A DNA stretch of 64,000 nucleotides from Bacillota bacterium (GTDB lineage: Bacteria; Bacillota; Clostridia; Lachnospirales; Lachnospiraceae): NCBI GenBank assembly GCA_023442465.1, contig JAEZZQ010000043.1, positions 186,001 to 250,000 on the forward strand. Direction: 5' to 3'. The notes under the pieces are model-generated. The model was not told the origin of the DNA, made no database searches, and worked only from the letters and a program-made list of their open reading frames with translations. Shown piece by piece: positions 52,382-60,888 of this stretch. Numbering within the stretch: the stretch's first letter is position 1; every line of letters begins with the position of its first letter. The position numbers and the translations under genes were made by a program.

Positions 52382-53560
52382 TTAGAAATCAACTTCAGTA
52401 CCATAATAAATACATGTGAAGAGCTTCTCCATAGTCGCCGGATCGATCGTTCTCGGATTCGAGCCCGTACATGCGTCGCCTACCGCATTTGCTGCAATCG
52501 CTGCAATTTTTTCCTTGAATTCCTCTTCCACAATGCCGAACTCTTTTAAAGTATTCGGAATCTGCATCTGATTGTTCAGCCCTACGATTCTCTCGCATAA
52601 GCCGTTAATCGCTTCCTCAGTCGTTCCCTTTATTCCAATAGAAGCTGCAATTTCAGCATAGCGTTTCGCCGCTTCTTCATTTTTAGCATTATATTTGATA
52701 ACATATGGAAGATACATCGCATTTGCCAATCCGTGAGTAATATGTCCGGTGGAAAAGGCTGCTCCTGTCTTATGGGCCATGGAATGTACGATACCTAAGA
52801 GAGCATTCGAGAATGCCATTCCTGCAAGACACTGCCCGTAATGCATAAGCTCCTTGGAATCCTTATCTCCTTCATAGCTCTTTATCAAATCGCTGTCCAC
52901 AATCTGGATGGCCTTGATCGCAAGCGGGTCTGTAAACGGAGTATGAAGGGTAGAAACATATGCTTCAACCGCATGTGTCAAAGCGTCCATTCCCGTATAA
53001 GCTACCAGACTCTGAGGCATCGTCTCAGCCAAAACAGGATCAACGATAGCGATATCGGGAGTTATATTAAAATCAGCAAGGGGATATTTGATTCCCTTCG
53101 CATAATCTGTGATAACGGAAAATGCGGTTACTTCCGTAGCCGTCCCGGAGGTGGAAGGAATCGCTACGAATTTCGCTTTTGTTCTTAAGGCTGGAAAATT
53201 AAAAGGAGTAATCAAATCTTCAAAAGTAGTCTCAGGGTATTCATAAAACGCCCACATCGCTTTAGCCGCATCGATAGGAGAACCTCCGCCCATGGAAACA
53301 ATCCAGTCCGGTTCGAACTCTCTCATTGCCTCTGCGCCCTTCATAACCGTTTCCACAGAAGGGTCCGGCTCAACACCTTCAAACAAAAGTGTCTCTATCC
53401 CCGCTTCTTTTAAATAACCGATAGCTTTATCCAAAAAACCGAAACGCTTCATGGAGCTTCCGCCTACAACTAAGATAGCCTTTTTCCCCTCTAAGGTTTT
53501 CAAAACCTCCAATGAATCTTTTCCGTAATAGATGTCTCTCGGTAAAGTAAATCTGTTCAT
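52382..53560 (-). CDS. Iron-containing alcohol dehydrogenase
   Basis: 392 residues, group III NAD(P)-dependent alcohol dehydrogenase. The nucleotide region is GGGSPIDAAKAMWAFYEYPE. The iron ligands are the Asp in MDALTHAVEAYVS or just before it, its His, and the His residues in GIVHSMAHKTGAAFSTGHITH. It probably reduces an aldehyde to an alcohol (butanol or ethanol type) during fermentation. Own terminator; GGAGG upstream. Confidence 0.94.
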   Translation of the reverse strand: MNRFTLPRDIYYGKDSLEVLKTLEGKKAILVVGGSSMKRFGFLDKAIGYLKEAGIETLLFEGVEPDPSVETVMKGAEAMREFEPDWIVSMGGGSPIDAAKAMWAFYEYPETTFEDLITPFNFPALRTKAKFVAIPSTSGTATEVTAFSVITDYAKGIKYPLADFNITPDIAIVDPVLAETMPQSLVAYTGMDALTHAVEAYVSTLHTPFTDPLAIKAIQIVDSDLIKSYEGDKDSKELMHYGQCLAGMAFSNALLGIVHSMAHKTGAAFSTGHITHGLANAMYLPYVIKYNAKNEEAAKRYAEIAASIGIKGTTEEAINGLCERIVGLNNQMQIPNTLKEFGIVEEEFKEKIAAIAANAVGDACTGSNPRTIDPATMEKLFTCIYYGTEVDF

Positions 53561-53670
53561 TTGCTATTCCTCCTTAATAAATTTGATAAATACTTGTTTG
53601 TTGTTATCCGTTGATTCAAGTATATCAAATTCAAGAAAAATAACAAGTCCTAATGCCCCCAAAAACCTTT

Positions 53671-54720
53671 CTACAGAAGAAGCTCCGCCTGTCTGTAGGC
53701 CTCCTGTGCCTGTTCTTTCTCCTGAAGCATTTCGTGGCAGCGCCCAATATATTTAAGAGCCAGAAAGCTTCCCGCTCCGACCACGATCAAATATCTTAAA
53801 TCATCTTCACCGAGGATGAGACAGTGTAAAAATGTGTTCTTCGCCTGCTCATATTCTCTAAGGGCAAACTGCGCCATACCCTTATCGTAATAAAGGTCTA
53901 CATAATCGGGATAAAGTTCGATGGCCTTTTCGATACTCTGTGACACGGTTTCATAGTCTTCCGCTGCAAGCAGAATATCGTATTTCAGCTTATACACAAT
54001 AGCAGGAGGCAGAAGTTCCCCTTTCAGAAACTGCAGAATCGCCAGATTGACAAGTCCATAGGCCTCTGCATAGGCCTTTGTATGATAGTATTCCACCGCG
54101 AGATGATATTGTATCCACGCATTTTCCGGCTGCTCTTCTCTTTCTTTAAGAAGCATCTTCATATTCCTGTCGCTTTTATGCTTTATTTCATCATCCATAT
54201 AACCATAGTGAAGAATTTTGATATAATCCTGCTCCTCTTCTGAGATTCTTTCGGTTAAATCATCACCGACAAGCCTCTCATGTATCTTTCCTGAAAAACA
54301 TATCCCTGCCTTGTTCCGGAACAAACGGCAAGCACTGTTCTTATATGCCCTGCTCTTATCCGCCGGTTGCTCTCCGTAATAATGTATCATAACGACCGGT
54401 ATGAGGTCTTTTTTCTCTTTTTGAAGCAGCTTCTTAAATGCTCGTTTATCTTTAATCTGAAGTTCCTCATCGGCATCCAGCCACATGACCCAATCACCGG
54501 ACGCTTTTTCTACCGCAAAATTACGGGCTGTCGCAAAATCATCCTCCCATGCGAAATCAAAAAATTTCACTTTGTTTTTTTTACAAATGGCTTTCGTCCT
54601 GTCTTCGGAACCGGTATCCACCACGATAATTTCATCCACCAGCTTTGCAGCACTTTTCAGGCATCTTTCGATATTCTTCTCCTCATTTCGTACGATCATA
54701 CATAAACTTATGGTAGACAT
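53671..54720 (-). CDS. GT2 glycosyltransferase with TPR-like C-terminus
   Basis: 349 residues. The GT2 domain (about 1-220) begins TISLCMIVRNEEKNIERCLK, with VVDTGSEDRTK and the DxD-type motif in WVMWLDADEEL. The C-terminal helical repeats (about 225-345) look like TPRs, for example YPDYVDLYYDKGMAQFALRE. It is a paralogue of the gene at 54887, which faces away from it. Members near collagen-like spore proteins glycosylate them; a shared target is an inference. Confidence 0.88.
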   Translation of the reverse strand: MSTISLCMIVRNEEKNIERCLKSAAKLVDEIIVVDTGSEDRTKAICKKNKVKFFDFAWEDDFATARNFAVEKASGDWVMWLDADEELQIKDKRAFKKLLQKEKKDLIPVVMIHYYGEQPADKSRAYKNSACRLFRNKAGICFSGKIHERLVGDDLTERISEEEQDYIKILHYGYMDDEIKHKSDRNMKMLLKEREEQPENAWIQYHLAVEYYHTKAYAEAYGLVNLAILQFLKGELLPPAIVYKLKYDILLAAEDYETVSQSIEKAIELYPDYVDLYYDKGMAQFALREYEQAKNTFLHCLILGEDDLRYLIVVGAGSFLALKYIGRCHEMLQEKEQAQEAYRQAELLL

Positions 54721-54814
54721 TTTTATTACCTTCTTCCATGTACTCTGTTAATCATTTTATGCATCATTTCAAAGGATTGTGACTTTTGTCCGTTTGGGAG
54801 AATGTTTTTATGTC

Positions 54815-54842
54815 ACAAAATGACAATAAACTACATAAAATA
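54815..54842 (+). promoter_or_regulatory. Possible mother-cell sporulation promoter of the collagen operon
   Basis: AC at 54815-54816, 17 bases, then CATAAAATA (54834-54842), which fits the CATA-N3-TA -10 of late mother-cell sigma factors. It lies 45 bases before the glycosyltransferase start. Confidence 0.4.
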
Positions 54843-54886
54843 TAGCATGCAGGAACTATTATATACTCACGTGGAGAAAAAACAAA

Positions 54887-55993
54887 ATGATCACCATAAG
54901 TCTTTGTATGATTGTAAAAAATGAAGAAAAAGTGTTGGAAAGATGCTTGAACTCAGTAAAAGATCTCGTTGACGAAATCATTATTGCTGACACGGGCTCC
55001 ACCGACCGCACAAAGGAAATCGCCGGACGTTTTACAAAGAAGGTCTACGACTTTCCGTGGATTGACGACTTTTCTGCCGCGCGGAATTTCGCATACGACA
55101 AAGCGACGAAGGAATATATTCTTTGGCTGGACGCTGATGATATCATACTCCCCGAGGACGCCGTCAAATTTAAAAATCTTAAAAAAACGTTGTCTCACGA
55201 TATCGACATCGTCATGATGCTGTATAATATAGGCTTTGACTCACAGGGAAAGGTAACCTTTTCTTATTATCGGGAAAGGCTTTCCAAAAATCTTTCTCAC
55301 TTCAGATGGAGTGAACCCGTTCACGAATGCCTGCAGCTTGGCGGAAATATCATAAACTCCGATATTGGCATTACACATGCCAAGCCACCTGGGGCAAGAA
55401 GCTCCAGAAATCTTGAAATATACGAAAATCTTCTGTCCAAGGGAACCAAGCTTTCTCCCCGAGGAACATACTATTATGCCAGAGAATTAAAGGACAACGG
55501 CCGCTTCGAAGATGCCATCGATGCCTTTGAACAATTCCTGGACTCGGGACTGGGCTGGGTAGAGGACAATATTGCGGCATGCGGCGAATTGGCGAAATGC
55601 TACCGGGAACAGGGCGATAGCAACAGAGCCTTCCGAGCCATGCTGCGAAGTTTTCAGTACGACACCCCCCGCGGAGAATTGTGCTGTCAAATCGGCTATC
55701 ATTTTAAGGAGCAGAAAGAATACAAGAAAGCAGCCTTTTGGTTCAATCTTGTTCTTACTCTGGAAAGTCCGCAGGGCTCATGGGGGTTTCATCAAGAGGA
55801 TTTTTGGGGATATATTCCCTGCATCGAATGCGTCGTATGCTACGACCACCTAGGCGAGTATGAGAAAGCGGAACGCTATAATGATATGGCAGCCGGCTTT
55901 AAACCAGATTCACCTTCGGTTCTTTATAATAAAAAATATTTTGAAAACAGAAAAAAAACAGATATTTCTTCAACATTAGAAGGGAGGATATAA
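54887..55993 (+). CDS. GT2 glycosyltransferase with TPR-like C-terminus, partner of collagen-like protein
   Basis: 368 residues. It starts TISLCMIVKNEEKVLERCLN; the donor motif is IIADTGSTDRTK and YILWLDADD. C-terminal TPR-like repeats (about 190-360) include GRFEDAIDAFEQFL and GEYEKAERYNDMAAGFKPDS. Its stop is one base from the ATG of the collagen-like gene, so it is the first gene of a two-gene operon. In Clostridioides difficile a glycosyltransferase next to a BclA protein modifies it; the same is likely here on Thr of the GAT repeats. Confidence 0.9.
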   Translation: MITISLCMIVKNEEKVLERCLNSVKDLVDEIIIADTGSTDRTKEIAGRFTKKVYDFPWIDDFSAARNFAYDKATKEYILWLDADDIILPEDAVKFKNLKKTLSHDIDIVMMLYNIGFDSQGKVTFSYYRERLSKNLSHFRWSEPVHECLQLGGNIINSDIGITHAKPPGARSSRNLEIYENLLSKGTKLSPRGTYYYARELKDNGRFEDAIDAFEQFLDSGLGWVEDNIAACGELAKCYREQGDSNRAFRAMLRSFQYDTPRGELCCQIGYHFKEQKEYKKAAFWFNLVLTLESPQGSWGFHQEDFWGYIPCIECVVCYDHLGEYEKAERYNDMAAGFKPDSPSVLYNKKYFENRKKTDISSTLEGRI

Positions 55994-55994
55994 A

Positions 55995-56981
55995 ATGTCA
56001 CAACCAACATTTCCGGTAATCAGTCCTGAACTAACCCGCGATAACGCTTTGAACATGATTCTTGCTTCCATCGCCATGGAAGAACTCGGCCTCAGCCATA
56101 TCATCAATGCAGAAGGAGAAAAGCTCCAATATGTCTTAGGTACCTTACCGAATCAGGAGGACGGCGGCCCCATCGATAAAGTTTGCATAGAACATCTTCT
56201 GGCCATAAATGAAAGCATTAAACGCCTCTTAGACAGTATTATGCAAAATCAGATCTTTCTGAAAGATAAAATGGAAAGAGTACTCGACTCAAGTCATGGC
56301 TTCTGCCCGGGGCCTACCGGACCTACGGGTGCGACAGGTGCTACTGGCGCTACCGGGGCCACTGGCGCTGCCGGTGCTACAGGTGCCACTGGCGCTACCG
56401 GCGCTACAGGGGCTACCGGACCTGCGGGCGGGCCTACCGGACCTACGGGTGCGACCGGCGCTACCGGGGCCACTGGCGCTACCGGGGCTACGGGGGCTGC
56501 TGGTGCTACGGGTGCTACAGGCGCCACTGGAGCGACCGGCGCTACCGGCGCTACCGGGTCGTCAGCAGATCTGGCAGTGGCAGCCTTTGGGGCAGAGGCC
56601 GGAACTTGGTGGAATAGGAATTGTCCGCTTCAGCTTACGGATCTTATCCCGAACTGCAGCATTGTTCTTTCCAGAGACAAAACGAGCATTTTACTCAAAG
56701 ATAGCGGCAATTACCTTATAAGCTTCACCATCAATGTAACCGTCCCCAATCGTTGCAACGGAACAATAGGCATCGCACTGCAAGCTACTTCCTGCAGGGA
56801 TACAAGAACCGTATTTACGTGCTGTACTCCTATTACACGCACTTGTTCATCCATTACCGTTTCCACAGGTACTATTGTCGTACCGGTAAACCGTTTTGAA
56901 GATACGAGAATCTCTCTTGAGCTGCTCTCACCTCACTGCGTTCAAGTCGACGACTGTTTTATCAGCATAACAAAAGCATAA
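55995..56981 (+). CDS. BclA-like collagen-repeat exosporium glycoprotein
   Basis: 328 residues with GGGAGG upstream. The N-terminal part (about 1-100) is helical with FPVISPELTRDNALNMILAS. The collagen-like region (about 105-192) is mostly Gly-Ala-Thr triplets interrupted by GPAGG. The C-terminal domain (about 195-328) has alternating hydrophobic strands and many Cys, like the trimeric jelly-roll head of BclA. Thr-rich GAT triplets are typical glycosylation sites, and the glycosyltransferase gene lies directly upstream. Likely spore-surface filament. Confidence 0.9.
   Translation: MSQPTFPVISPELTRDNALNMILASIAMEELGLSHIINAEGEKLQYVLGTLPNQEDGGPIDKVCIEHLLAINESIKRLLDSIMQNQIFLKDKMERVLDSSHGFCPGPTGPTGATGATGATGATGAAGATGATGATGATGATGPAGGPTGPTGATGATGATGATGATGAAGATGATGATGATGATGATGSSADLAVAAFGAEAGTWWNRNCPLQLTDLIPNCSIVLSRDKTSILLKDSGNYLISFTINVTVPNRCNGTIGIALQATSCRDTRTVFTCCTPITRTCSSITVSTGTIVVPVNRFEDTRISLELLSPHCVQVDDCFISITKA
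56311..56565 (+). repeat. Collagen-type GAT triplet repeat
   Basis: Nine-base units based on GGT GCT ACC (Gly-Ala-Thr) with silent variation, about 27 triplets with one break. Such tracts vary in length by slippage. Confidence 0.9.
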
Positions 56982-57006
56982 TACTAATCTTCCAGCTATT
57001 AAAGAC

Positions 57007-57046
57007 GGTGGCTCTGCCTGATTTTAAAAAGGCGGAGCCACCATTT
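57007..57046 (+). terminator. Terminator of the collagen operon
   Basis: Arms GGTGGCTC-T-GCCT and AGGC-G-GAGCCACC with an 11-base loop, then ATTTT. Directly after the stop codon. Confidence 0.8.
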
Positions 57047-57111
57047 TAGTGAATCTGCCTTTTCCTAAACCACCTGATAAAATCAATCGCTGCTTTGTTG
57101 CATTAAAAATA

Positions 57112-58293
57112 TTATTTCACGGCCATCGCCAACTGCATTGCAAACCGGACAGGCGCGCCGGGGTTTTCGAATTGCGCGAGATCACCGACAAAATATAAAT
57201 CCTTTTCGGGATAATAAAACAGAAACGATCCCGTTGAACCGGAATGTCCTATTAATTCACCTTTTGCCAAAAAGAATGTATTTAACCCGTCTAACGATAT
57301 TCTCATATAACCACCGCCATATGCGATCGGACTCATATCTAACTGCAAACTTCTGTAGTCCGAAAGTCGTTCGAATACCGACTTATCAAACAACTTTCCT
57401 CCAAAAAAAGCTTTGCCGAAAGTCATCATATCCTTTGCCGTCGATACACAACCTCCGCTGGCACGGCATGATGCTATAAATTGAGGGCGCTCCAGTTTTT
57501 CCAATCCATAATAAACGCACGGAACAAAATCATCTTCCTTGACCGGCAAATAAGTATCGTCCATTCCAAGAGGCATAAAAATAAACTGCCTGTATATATC
57601 CTCAAGCTCTAAACTGGTTACTTTCTCCAATATTTTCCCGAGCAGGTCAAAATTAATATCGGCGTAATATGCCTTATTACCCGTATGAGGCGGGAAATGA
57701 GGCGAAAGTTTCTTGGTCTCCCCAATATATTGTTCAAATGTAATGAATGCATCTTCCTGGAAAATAGCATGATTTACCAGTTCCGAGCTGGTAAAGTAAT
57801 CAGGAAGTCCGCTTGTTTGAAAAAGCAAATCGGAAATCGTCAAGTCATACGAATATTCATGTCCTTCATAAATATGCAGCCCCTCTAACAGATTATCATC
57901 AATATAGAGATCGATCTTATCCTCTAAAGACAATTTGTTTTCCTCACAGAGCTTCAGAATGCAAGTTGTTGTAAATAATTTCGTTACGCTCGCAATCACC
58001 ATCGGCGAATGAATATCGCGCCCGCCATATCCAAAGCTTTCAGAGAAATCCCCTGAAGAGTTTTCTACATATAAAACTGCTTCCTGTATTTGCTCCGGTG
58101 CGACAACTGCGTTAAACCTCTTTTGAACCGCTTGCGCATTCGTGTCATTTCCTCCCTTAAAGGAAATATACATCGAAACCCATATTAAAATTAAAAGTCC
58201 TATCAACGCGATTAATATTATTAAAAAGACTTTTTTGGCTTTCCCCTTTTTTGGGGGTTTTTCTAATAAATCGGGCTGCCCTTTCGTTTCCAT
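57112..58293 (-). CDS. Serine hydrolase of the beta-lactamase-related (class C) family
   Basis: 393 residues. A membrane anchor (about 22-45) is followed by the SxxK motif in VIASVTKLFTTT, the YxN-like Tyr in YYADINFDLLGK, and HSGSTGSFLFYYP near the end. Family members include D-aminopeptidases, esterases and penicillin-binding-like enzymes; the substrate cannot be read from sequence. It sits outside the membrane. Confidence 0.88.
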   Translation of the reverse strand: METKGQPDLLEKPPKKGKAKKVFLIILIALIGLLILIWVSMYISFKGGNDTNAQAVQKRFNAVVAPEQIQEAVLYVENSSGDFSESFGYGGRDIHSPMVIASVTKLFTTTCILKLCEENKLSLEDKIDLYIDDNLLEGLHIYEGHEYSYDLTISDLLFQTSGLPDYFTSSELVNHAIFQEDAFITFEQYIGETKKLSPHFPPHTGNKAYYADINFDLLGKILEKVTSLELEDIYRQFIFMPLGMDDTYLPVKEDDFVPCVYYGLEKLERPQFIASCRASGGCVSTAKDMMTFGKAFFGGKLFDKSVFERLSDYRSLQLDMSPIAYGGGYMRISLDGLNTFFLAKGELIGHSGSTGSFLFYYPEKDLYFVGDLAQFENPGAPVRFAMQLAMAVK

Positions 58294-58484
58294 TTCTGTA
58301 TTCCTCCCCTATATCATATTATATTAATAATCTATATTTCAAACCTTCCTGACAAATTAATTATGGCTGTGAGTTGGGTGACTCCGCAAAAGGACTCATT
58401 CCCTGGTAAAAAAAGGCATTTTCCGCCCTTCTAATTATATTCTATCAACCATGCTTTTTCAAGATACGGCTTTAAGGTACGACT

Positions 58485-58682
58485 TTATTGAAAAAGCACT
58501 TTAAAAATGGCATTAGCACCTGTCTCTATGATATCTTCTTTTTCATCTTTTGATAATTCATCATCGAAAATAATTCTGTCAACGATGCATGATATAAAAT
58601 CGACCATAAGCAAAACGGTAATTTCTAAGTTTTCTGCTGTGAATCCCTCCCGGTTCAGTGTTTTATAGATATGTGAATCCTT
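58485..58682 (-). pseudogene. C-terminal remnant of a TetR-type regulator
   Basis: An open frame without a start reads LNREGFTAENLEITVLLMVD, then CIVDRIIFDDELSKDEKEDI and ANAIFKVLFQ before TAA. This is the typical C-terminal helix pair of a TetR protein; the DNA-binding half is gone. It lies directly after the Lnt-like gene. The rest of 58294-58484 shows nothing. Confidence 0.5.
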
Positions 58683-58683
58683 A

Positions 58684-60216
58684 TTAAATCATTCCGTTGT
58701 GTCTATTTCCCGTTATACCGTTTTTCCTATGAAAATTTAACAATGACAGTACTACATATACAGTACAACCCCAGGGCATGATATTTCCCACATAAGGATA
58801 TATTGTAAACCTCCCGCGGATCGGTATTTCTGAAACCAGATCCATGCTTTCAGAGGTATAGTAATCACTGCGTGCCAGAATCTTCCCGCTATAATCGGCA
58901 GCGATAGAAATACCCATATTGGTTTGGCGTACTACAGAACAACCGTTTTCAATTCCTCGTACAATCGCTGTCTTTATAGCAATAGGAGACATTTCTTTCC
59001 AATCGGAAGCGGGAACCATGATAATATCCACATTATTTCTTCCTGTTTGATCAACCAGGTCAGAGGAAGCCATATCAGAACAAATGAAAGAGGTTAGCCT
59101 GCCATATTCAGATGGAAAATCCTCCATTTTACCTGCCCCTTCAACGCATAGCTCACCAGGGGAACGCACGGTTTTGAAAAACTCCGATAAAATTTTACCT
59201 TGAGGGTTAAAAGTCACCACCTTGTTGTCTTTGTATTTTTCATAAGGAGTTTTTGTCAGAAGAGAAATGGCCAAATATATATTTTGTTGTTTGGCTATCT
59301 CTGCAGCATGTGTAATAAGATGAGCCTCGTCATCTTGCATTACAGCACCGTTTAACTCCGACCAAAAGACAATTTTGGCGCCGGCTTCGGCTTCTTCTAT
59401 TGTTTTCTCGAACAATTCGTCGTGTACTTGTGACAGTTTTCTCCTTGTCATCTCTAAATTCTCAGCACTGAATGAATTGCTATAAAATACCTTATATACG
59501 TCAGCGTCATTTTCAAGTAATTCTTTTATCGGCACAGTAATAGACGCAATGCGGACTGTATTGCTTTTTGCTACAGGCAGATTTAACATAATTATTCCAT
59601 ATAAGAATACAAATACCATAGCTATGGCATAAACAATAATTCCTCTTTTACTTTTTTGATTCTCATGACGGCTGCACAGCCATACTGCTGTCGCAGATGT
59701 CCAATACATAACAAAAATGATACCGTAAACTCCAAATAATGAGGATAGATTTATCAGCATAAGGTTCTGATATTGCGTGTAAACATCCGACACCCCCGCC
59801 AATATGGGATGAATTAAATATATAGCATACTCCGCCGTTACCATCGCCGCAGAAAATAAAATAGTGGCAGCAAAACAATCTTCTCTTCTGTTAACCTTTT
59901 GATATACTATGTATGGAAATATTTTTATGCCCGAAACCGTTATCGCTATCGCAAGGCAAGTCATAGGTCCCATACCGAGCACATCAATCCATTGTATAAA
60001 GAATCCAATAATATAAATCATGAAAATGATAAGCACCGATTTTAAGGTTTCACTTTTGTAAAGTAAACATAAAAATAAAAATGGATAAATCCATGCGAGA
60101 ACAGGAATGCCCCATTGACCGTTTGCCAAAATATAGCATAATGCGCAAGCAAATATAAACAACGCTGTACTACTGTTTTTTACACTTGTAATTTCAGGCC
60201 TTATTGTCTCTTTCAT
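58684..60216 (-). CDS. Apolipoprotein N-acyltransferase (Lnt)-like protein
   Basis: 510 residues. Seven or eight N-terminal helices (about 12-215) are followed by a nitrilase-fold domain (about 225-480). Possible catalytic residues are the Glu in VFWSELNGAVM, a Lys in the FNPQGKIL segment and the Cys in FICSDMASSDLVD. NVDIIMVPASDWKEMSPIA and RGIENGCSVVRQTNMGIS are strong family segments. Lnt N-acylates lipoproteins in Gram-negatives; Firmicutes usually lack it or use other enzymes, so the role here is open. It follows a TetR gene by 13 bases. Confidence 0.85.
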   Translation of the reverse strand: MKETIRPEITSVKNSSTALFIFACALCYILANGQWGIPVLAWIYPFLFLCLLYKSETLKSVLIIFMIYIIGFFIQWIDVLGMGPMTCLAIAITVSGIKIFPYIVYQKVNRREDCFAATILFSAAMVTAEYAIYLIHPILAGVSDVYTQYQNLMLINLSSLFGVYGIIFVMYWTSATAVWLCSRHENQKSKRGIIVYAIAMVFVFLYGIIMLNLPVAKSNTVRIASITVPIKELLENDADVYKVFYSNSFSAENLEMTRRKLSQVHDELFEKTIEEAEAGAKIVFWSELNGAVMQDDEAHLITHAAEIAKQQNIYLAISLLTKTPYEKYKDNKVVTFNPQGKILSEFFKTVRSPGELCVEGAGKMEDFPSEYGRLTSFICSDMASSDLVDQTGRNNVDIIMVPASDWKEMSPIAIKTAIVRGIENGCSVVRQTNMGISIAADYSGKILARSDYYTSESMDLVSEIPIRGRFTIYPYVGNIMPWGCTVYVVLSLLNFHRKNGITGNRHNGMI

Positions 60217-60229
60217 ACACTAACTCCTT

Positions 60230-60802
60230 TTATATTGACAGTATGCTAAAGACCAAACGCCGTATTTCCTCATTTGCATCGCCATTCTTTATGAGATTGA
60301 TTCTTTGTAAAATCCCTGCAAGACCACATACCACGAAAAGCGCTGTTAATTCAGGGTCAGCAACCTTGAAAAAGCCAGCCTCGCATCCTTCTTTCACAAA
60401 CCCGGTGACAGTTTTATGCAGCTTACTGACAATTAACCCTTCTAATAGAGCAAAGTGCTTTGGATGATTAGAAGGGGCACTTTGGTACATACCGGCTACT
60501 TCATAAAATCGGGTACTGAATTGTTTCAAAAGGAATTCAAGCCTATCCATAACAGATATTTTTTTATCGCAAACTATTTTTTCTAAATCGACGACATAGT
60601 CATGCAGATATCTTTCATGCGCTTGTTCTATAAATTCTTCTTTTGTCTTAAAATAGTAGTAGAATAAACCGGTCGCAACATCAGCCCTATTAGCGACTTT
60701 CTGGATTGATATATTTTTATCTCCACCTTGCAAAAACAGGTCGATGCCTATTTGCAACAGTTCTTCTTTTCGTTCTTCCGGGTCTTTGACAGTTCTGGAC
60801 AT
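60230..60802 (-). CDS. TetR-family transcriptional regulator
   Basis: 190 residues. HTH: LLQIGIDLFLQGGDKNISIQ, then ANRADVATGLFYYYFKTKEE. GAGGTGA precedes the ATG. First gene of an operon with the Lnt-like gene; a 15-bp inverted repeat lies just upstream (60816-60862). Confidence 0.93.
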   Translation of the reverse strand: MSRTVKDPEERKEELLQIGIDLFLQGGDKNISIQKVANRADVATGLFYYYFKTKEEFIEQAHERYLHDYVVDLEKIVCDKKISVMDRLEFLLKQFSTRFYEVAGMYQSAPSNHPKHFALLEGLIVSKLHKTVTGFVKEGCEAGFFKVADPELTALFVVCGLAGILQRINLIKNGDANEEIRRLVFSILSI

Positions 60803-60815
60803 GAAATCACCTCAC

Positions 60816-60862
60816 ACTGAATATAGTTCAATGATATTGTGGCATACTGAACTATATTCAGT
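60816..60862. promoter_or_regulatory. Operator with 15-bp inverted repeats for the TetR-Lnt-like operon
   Basis: ACTGAATATAGTTCA (60816-60830) and TGAACTATATTCAGT (60848-60862) are perfect complements 17 bases apart, between the FtsX-like gene and the TetR gene. Confidence 0.7.
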
Positions 60863-60888
60863 CAAGTGTTTTCTGCTGCATTAGTTCA

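Noticed and set aside
56311..56565. CRISPR-like array
   Set aside because: The regular units are coding nine-base triplets without spacers.
56296..56721. Alternate frames in the collagen repeat
   Set aside because: Low-complexity repeat gives open frames in several phases; only the GAT frame has start, ends and a family match.
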